Part shown: piece after piece, positions 5,606 to 8,983 of the stretch
Position numbering within the stretch: position 1 is the stretch's first letter
Layout: every line of letters starts with the position of its first letter
Source of the DNA: Prevotella sp. UBA4339
Lineage (GTDB): Bacteria > Bacteroidota > Bacteroidia > Bacteroidales > Bacteroidaceae
Direction of reading: 5' to 3'
Length of the DNA stretch: 8,983 bases
Assembly: GCA_002393725.1 (NCBI GenBank)
Contig: DGTJ01000052.1
Location: 1-8,983 of the forward strand
Translations under genes and position numbers: made by a program
The notes under the pieces: generated by a model
The model's database searches: none
What the model was told of the DNA's origin: nothing
Seen by the model: the letters and a program-made list of their open reading frames with translations, nothing else

Positions 5606-6997
5606 TTATTGCATGTCGTAGACTACTTTCATAAGCTTCTTTCCAAGGTCATCAGCCTGCTCCATAGTCTGGGCCTCGCTGTATACACGGATGATAGGCT
5701 CAGTATTCGACTTGCGCAGATGAACCCAGCGGTCGGGGAAGTCTATCTTCACACCATCGATGTCATTGACCTGAGCAGACGGGTCTGCAGCAAACATCTC
5801 CTTTACCTTGACGAGAATAGCGTCAACATCAGTTTCTGGAGTAAGGTCAATGCGGTTCTTGGCTATCTGATAGTCAGGGAATGTGGAGCGCAGTTCTGAT
5901 GCGGTACATCCTTTCTGTGCAAGGCTGGAGAGGAACAGTACTATGCCAACGAGTGCATCACGGCCATAATGGCTCTCAGGATAGATCACTCCACCATTGC
6001 CTTCACCGCCGATCACAGCGCCTACTTCCTTCATCTTGGTCGTTACATTAACCTCGCCAACGGCAGCTGCACTATACTTACCGCCGTGCTTCTCAGTCAC
6101 ATCACGCAGAGCGCGAGTGCTGCTGAGGTTGCTTACGGTATTGCCAACGGTGTGGCTGAGTACGTAGTCTGCAACACTTACGAGGGTGTACTCTTCTCCG
6201 AACATCTTTCCGTCTTCACAGATAAATGCCAGGCGGTCAACATCTGGGTCGACTACGATGCCGAGGTCAAAGCCTCCCTTCTTCATCTTGTCCATGATGC
6301 CCTGAAGGTTCTTCTCCAATGGCTCTGGATTATGGGCAAAGTCACCGGTGCACTCTCCGTTGAGGATCTCATAGCTTACTCCGATTGCATCGAAGAGCTT
6401 TGGAAGGATGATTCCTCCTACTGAGTTTATCGTATCCACGCAGACACGGAACTTACGCTTCTTGATAGCTTCGATATCAGCCAGCTTTAGCTGAAGGACA
6501 GAATCGATGTGACGCTGGTCAAAACTATCATCTTCTGTATATTTTCCAAGGTCGTCTACCTCAGCATAGTCAAAATCCTCGCGCTCAGCGATGTCGAGAA
6601 CTTCGGCACCGTCAGCTGCCGTAAGAAACTCTCCCTCATTATTGAGCAGTTTAAGGGCATTCCACATACGTGGGTTATGCGAAGCTGTGATGATGATACC
6701 ACCATCTGCACCAGCCATGCGGACTGCCAGCTCTGTTGTCGGAGTGGTAGCGTAGCCGATGTTGATCACATCGTATCCCATACCCATCAGAGTGCCGCAG
6801 GCAACATTCTTTACCATCTCACCAGAGATTCGCCCATCGCGTCCTACAACAATCTTGTTGGATTTGCTCTTGCCGCTTTTCCTTATGAATGTTGCATAAG
6901 CTGTTGTAAACTTGACGATGTCTAAGGGGTTTAATGTATCACCTGTATGTCCGCCAATCGTTCCGCGGATACCTGAAATTGATTTGATAAGTGTCAT
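5606..6997 (-). CDS. glmM: Phosphoglucosamine mutase, archaeal-type GlmM subgroup
   Basis: GlmM converts glucosamine-6-phosphate to glucosamine-1-phosphate in the cytosol, the step before UDP-GlcNAc and so peptidoglycan and LPS. The 463-residue alpha-D-phosphohexomutase has all four domains. SGIRGTIGG is at the N-terminus. The phosphoserine loop is TASHNPRMWN (S106). The Mg2+ loop is DPDVDR (D250, D252, D254). The sugar-specificity loop is GGEGNGGVIYPESHYGRDA (330-348). The C-terminal phosphate-binding loop is RKSNTEPIIRVYSEA (428-442). GEGNGG instead of the GExSGH of common bacterial GlmM, and Asn for Gly in RxSGTEP, place it nearer the archaeal-type group common in Bacteroidetes. It follows the DUF4827-like lipoprotein gene by 27 bases and probably shares its promoter. 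Phosphomannomutase or phosphoglucomutase activity cannot be excluded by sequence alone. Confidence 0.85.
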   Translation of the reverse strand: MTLIKSISGIRGTIGGHTGDTLNPLDIVKFTTAYATFIRKSGKSKSNKIVVGRDGRISGEMVKNVACGTLMGMGYDVINIGYATTPTTELAVRMAGADGGIIITASHNPRMWNALKLLNNEGEFLTAADGAEVLDIAEREDFDYAEVDDLGKYTEDDSFDQRHIDSVLQLKLADIEAIKKRKFRVCVDTINSVGGIILPKLFDAIGVSYEILNGECTGDFAHNPEPLEKNLQGIMDKMKKGGFDLGIVVDPDVDRLAFICEDGKMFGEEYTLVSVADYVLSHTVGNTVSNLSSTRALRDVTEKHGGKYSAAAVGEVNVTTKMKEVGAVIGGEGNGGVIYPESHYGRDALVGIVLFLSSLAQKGCTASELRSTFPDYQIAKNRIDLTPETDVDAILVKVKEMFAADPSAQVNDIDGVKIDFPDRWVHLRKSNTEPIIRVYSEAQTMEQADDLGKKLMKVVYDMQ

Positions 6998-7024
6998 AGG
7001 GTTTATCTGTAATATAAAAAATCG

Positions 7025-7660
7025 TTATGCTTCCCGTTGATATGTTATCTCATAGAAATATGGGGTCACGTTGGATGAAGCCATTGTGTGGCCTTGACTG
7101 TGTGGAACAATCAGGCGTACCTTTGCAATCTCATCACCATCTTTTTCGGGATATCCCACATTTATATAAGTTAGTGGCACAAGCCAGCCTGGTGGAACTT
7201 GGGCAGAGCCATATACGTAATACATATTATATGCGATAGACTTTGTAAATGAAGCTGTAAATGTCCCACTGGTACAGCTCACTCGCATGATGTCCGGGCT
7301 GGCTGCAGAATATGATGCATTGGTTATCACGCAGAGAGTATCAGAGCTTATGTTGTATTCTTTGCATCTGCATACGAGGTTGGCTGTCTCACCATTCTGC
7401 AGCTTATTACCGCATCCATTGCGAACAATCTGCATATATACACCGCTCTTGTCAAGTTTTACAAATTCATTGCGAGTAAGGTCTGTCTTGTAGCCTTTCT
7501 GTACAAAGGCATCTTCTGAGATCACGGTTATGCTACTGTCTGCAATGAACTTGTTAATGGCATTGCGCTCTTTTTCCTTCATATCACCATAGGTCTCGTA
7601 ATCATTGCAACTTGCGAGAACGGCTATGGCTGCTATTAATATAAAAACTATTTTCTTCAT
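7025..7660 (-). CDS. DUF4827-like lipoprotein, possibly FKBP-like
   Basis: This is a 211-residue predicted lipoprotein of Bacteroidetes type. From ATG at 7660 it begins MKKIVFILIAAIAVLASCND, an SPII signal with lipidated Cys at 18 (L-A-S-C). An upstream in-frame ATG at 7687 would place nine residues ahead of the signal and lies across the -7 box, so it is rejected. The mature part starts with a charged helix (MKEKERNAINKFIADS). The C-terminus has VPPGWLVPLTYINVG and AKVRLIVPHSQGH, then TPYFYEITYQ, which resemble the closing strands of FKBP-type prolyl isomerases; whether it is catalytic is unknown. Four Cys lie in the mature part (83, 98, 110 and 129). It precedes glmM by 27 bases in the same direction. 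The DUF4827 assignment rests on recall of length, signal and this glmM neighbourhood. Confidence 0.75.
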   Translation of the reverse strand: MKKIVFILIAAIAVLASCNDYETYGDMKEKERNAINKFIADSSITVISEDAFVQKGYKTDLTRNEFVKLDKSGVYMQIVRNGCGNKLQNGETANLVCRCKEYNISSDTLCVITNASYSAASPDIMRVSCTSGTFTASFTKSIAYNMYYVYGSAQVPPGWLVPLTYINVGYPEKDGDEIAKVRLIVPHSQGHTMASSNVTPYFYEITYQREA

Positions 7661-7668
7661 ATCGAGCG

Positions 7669-7676
7669 CAAAATTA
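7669..7676 (-). promoter_or_regulatory. -7 box for the lipoprotein-glmM operon
   Basis: TAATTTTG on the minus strand (7676-7669) matches TAnnTTTG. Its last base is only eight bases before the ATG at 7660, so the mRNA would be leaderless or nearly so. No TTTG lies 19-21 bases upstream; that position falls in the palindrome at 7695-7714, which may mean a protein helps or blocks polymerase. Confidence 0.55.
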
Positions 7677-7694
7677 CAAAAAAACATCGAACCT

Positions 7695-7714
7695 TGGTCA
7701 TTGGAGGTTGACCA
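7695..7714. other. Palindrome TGGTCA-N8-TGACCA upstream of the lipoprotein-glmM operon
   Basis: TGGTCA (7695-7700) and TGACCA (7709-7714) are perfect inverted arms with an 8-base spacer. The repeat lies in the 102-bp gap between the DHH gene and the lipoprotein gene and covers the expected -33 position of the 7669-7676 promoter. It could be an operator for a dimeric regulator, or a weak terminator of the DHH transcript, since a run of seven T follows on the minus strand after about 10 bases. Confidence 0.4.
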
Positions 7715-7762
7715 TTTTGCCTTGCCTTGTGTTTTTTTAACTTAAATCTTACTTCTATGGGC

Positions 7763-8797
7763 TTATATTAATCTGTCAGCAAAAGCTTCAATCGCTTTTT
7801 GAGTGATCTTTATTGCCTCATCAATCGTACAATTAAGGCGTCCGCCAGAGGCATTGAGGTGCCCTCCGCCATTAAAGAACTGCGCTGCCATCTTATTGCA
7901 GGGGAAATCATCTACTGACCGCAGGCTCACCCAGACAGTATTCTCCTTCTCTGTATCTTCACGCAGCGAGACGGACAGTTTCAGCCCTTTTATTTGTTGC
8001 GGCAGGTTTACCAGCCCTTCTGCATCGCCCTTGATAAAGTGGAATCGTCTCTGTTCTTCTTTTGTTATTGTGTAGTAGCTGGTATTGTATTCTTTCAGAT
8101 ATACAAGTTTCTCATACATTACATAGCCCATCATACGGAGTCGGTTCTCGCTATAGTTGTGGTATACGTTGCGATAGATCTTATCTTTGTCTATCTTCTT
8201 CGTCAGCAACTGGGATATGATGAAGTAAATCTCGCACTGAGAAGAGTTGTATTGAAATCCTCCTGTATCTGTCATCATACCGCAATATACAGGTATTGCA
8301 AAATGCTTGTTTTGTGACTCGAAGCCACCAAGTTGCCAAACAATGCGGAATATCAGTTCGCTTGTACTGCTGGCTGCAGGCTGTGAGATAGTGAGGATTG
8401 CAGGCACGTCTGGATCGAGATGGTGATCTATGAGAACCAGAGGTGTCTTCATCTCACGCATTGCAGTCTCCATGTTGTCCACACGGCTAAGTGTATTGTA
8501 ATCAAGGCAGAACACCAGGTCTGAGATTTTAAGGAGCATATCACATTTCTCCTTGTGCTTGTCGTAGCGGACTATCTTTTCTGTATTGGGTAGCCATTGC
8601 AGGAAATCAGGGTATTGATCAGGTACAATGACGTTTACTTCCTTTCCTAATGACCACAGATATGCAGCCAGGCCCAATGATGAGCCTATGGCATCTCCAT
8701 CTGGATTGTGGTGACAGGTGATAACAATATTCTGTGAGGTAGAAATCAGGTGGCTTAATTGGGCCACCTGATCTTCTGTCAATATGTCGATATTCAT
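7763..8797 (-). CDS. DHH/DHHA1 phosphoesterase, NrnA-type nanoRNase/pAp phosphatase-like
   Basis: This is a cytosolic Mn2+-dependent phosphoesterase of 344 residues, the usual length for NrnA-type proteins, which degrade short oligoribonucleotides, pAp or cyclic-dinucleotide breakdown products. The DHH domain shows motif I HHNPDGDAIGSSLG (29-42), motif II LDYNTLSR with D99, motif III IDHHLDPD (D124, H125, H126), and motif IV MMTDTGGFQY with D177. SSTSELI (143-149) is also conserved. The DHHA1 domain ends with NGGGHLNASGG (309-319), which binds substrate. The start is ATG at 8797: a longer frame opens at 8878 but adds 27 unrelated residues that overlap the previous gene. It begins one base after the nucleotidyltransferase stop, so the two are probably co-transcribed and coupled. 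Which substrate it prefers cannot be read from sequence. Confidence 0.9.
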   Translation of the reverse strand: MNIDILTEDQVAQLSHLISTSQNIVITCHHNPDGDAIGSSLGLAAYLWSLGKEVNVIVPDQYPDFLQWLPNTEKIVRYDKHKEKCDMLLKISDLVFCLDYNTLSRVDNMETAMREMKTPLVLIDHHLDPDVPAILTISQPAASSTSELIFRIVWQLGGFESQNKHFAIPVYCGMMTDTGGFQYNSSQCEIYFIISQLLTKKIDKDKIYRNVYHNYSENRLRMMGYVMYEKLVYLKEYNTSYYTITKEEQRRFHFIKGDAEGLVNLPQQIKGLKLSVSLREDTEKENTVWVSLRSVDDFPCNKMAAQFFNGGGHLNASGGRLNCTIDEAIKITQKAIEAFADRLI

Positions 8798-8798
8798 A

Positions 8799-8983
8799 TT
8801 AGAACAGCTTGTTGGGATAAACACCGTCGTCAACGAGCTTCTTGATACGTGCAACAGTAGCATCACGATCTGCTGCATAGGTCACGCCAAACCACTTGGA
8901 TGTAGTGTCAAGTACTTCTACAGTGGCTGTACCTTCGTTGATCAGCTTGTTTACCATAAGAGGGATGAAGAACTCTGCCTTCA
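8799..8983 (-). CDS. Sugar-phosphate nucleotidyltransferase-like protein, C-terminal 60 residues (cut by window edge)
   Basis: The minus strand is open from the window edge to TAA at 8801-8799. The 60 complete residues begin KAEFFIPLMVNKLINEGTA, include TSKWFGVTYAADRD, and end KKLVDDGVYPNKLF. This fits the end of Bacteroidetes NTP_transferase-type proteins, where KAEFF(I/L)P and KWFGVTY followed by a short helix and YP-x-x-L(F/W) close the domain. The nucleotide-binding GxGTR-like motif lies outside the window, so the enzyme class rests on this tail alone. The gene is the first visible member of an operon with the DHH gene. A GlmU-like or UTP-glucose-1-phosphate uridylyltransferase role would suit nearby glmM, but that is speculation. 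Confidence 0.6.
   Translation of the reverse strand, partial: KAEFFIPLMVNKLINEGTATVEVLDTTSKWFGVTYAADRDATVARIKKLVDDGVYPNKLF

Noticed and set aside
7661..7687. Nine-residue N-terminal extension of the DUF4827-like lipoprotein
   Set aside because: It crosses the -7 box and would put residues ahead of an otherwise perfect lipoprotein signal peptide.
8798..8878. N-terminal extension of the DHH protein starting at 8878
   Set aside because: The 27 extra residues have no family match and lie over the conserved end of the upstream gene; ATG at 8797 gives a normal N-terminus.
1..8983. Defence islands, CRISPR arrays, IS elements, phage genes, tRNA or rRNA
   Set aside because: No spaced direct repeats, transposase or integrase motifs, terminal inverted repeats or RNA gene sequences were found on either strand.

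Overview
The window looks like chromosomal DNA of a Bacteroidales bacterium, most likely Prevotella/Segatella or a close relative. The evidence is of three kinds. First, the gene families are typical of the group: a GreA ending in PIAQALLNKKPGE, a DUF4827-like lipoprotein next to an archaeal-type glmM, and a Bacteroidetes-style DHH phosphoesterase. Second, there are several Bacteroidetes -7 promoter boxes (TAnnTTTG), one of them with a correctly spaced -33 TTTG. Third, there are three lipoproteins with SPII signals, and Shine-Dalgarno sites are mostly weak or absent. No phage, IS, CRISPR, tRNA or rRNA signal was seen. This is mostly core genome; the oddities are in control regions and in low-complexity protein segments.

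Layout. At 1-378 (+) is the 3' part of greA. It converges on a three-gene minus-strand operon at 399-2968, read right to left: a LytS/YehU-type sensor histidine kinase, a LytTR response regulator overlapping it by ATGA, and a TlpA/ResA-like thioredoxin lipoprotein. A near-canonical promoter drives the operon, and its -33 element lies inside the terminator hairpin of the next gene. That gene (3057-3653, minus) encodes an Ala/Glu/Lys-rich lipoprotein whose C-terminus is built of five 11-residue repeats like those of LEA proteins. A 181-bp divergent control region follows, then a SulP-family anion transporter with a STAS domain (3835-5550, +) ending at a strong bidirectional terminator (5554-5580).

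The right third is all on the minus strand. Read in the direction of transcription it holds the end of a sugar-phosphate nucleotidyltransferase-like gene (8799-8983, cut by the window edge), a DHH/DHHA1 phosphoesterase of NrnA type one base downstream (7763-8797), a 102-bp gap with a promoter box and a palindrome, a DUF4827-like FKBP-fold lipoprotein (7025-7660), and glmM (5606-6997).

How they fit. glmM makes GlcN-1-P for UDP-GlcNAc, so it supports peptidoglycan and LPS synthesis; the lipoprotein ahead of it is probably co-transcribed. The histidine kinase, regulator and thioredoxin lipoprotein form an envelope-sensing unit whose output may include a periplasmic or outer-membrane redox protein. 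Three start codons can be corrected from the sequence. The kinase starts at 2968 and the DUF4827 lipoprotein at 7660, because the longer versions run through the promoter; the DHH protein starts at 8797, because the longer version runs back into the previous gene. I found no clear new multi-gene system. The best leads are the overlapping terminator and promoter, the heptad-repeat periplasmic segment of the kinase, the LEA-like lipoprotein, and the large hairpin across the greA stop codon.
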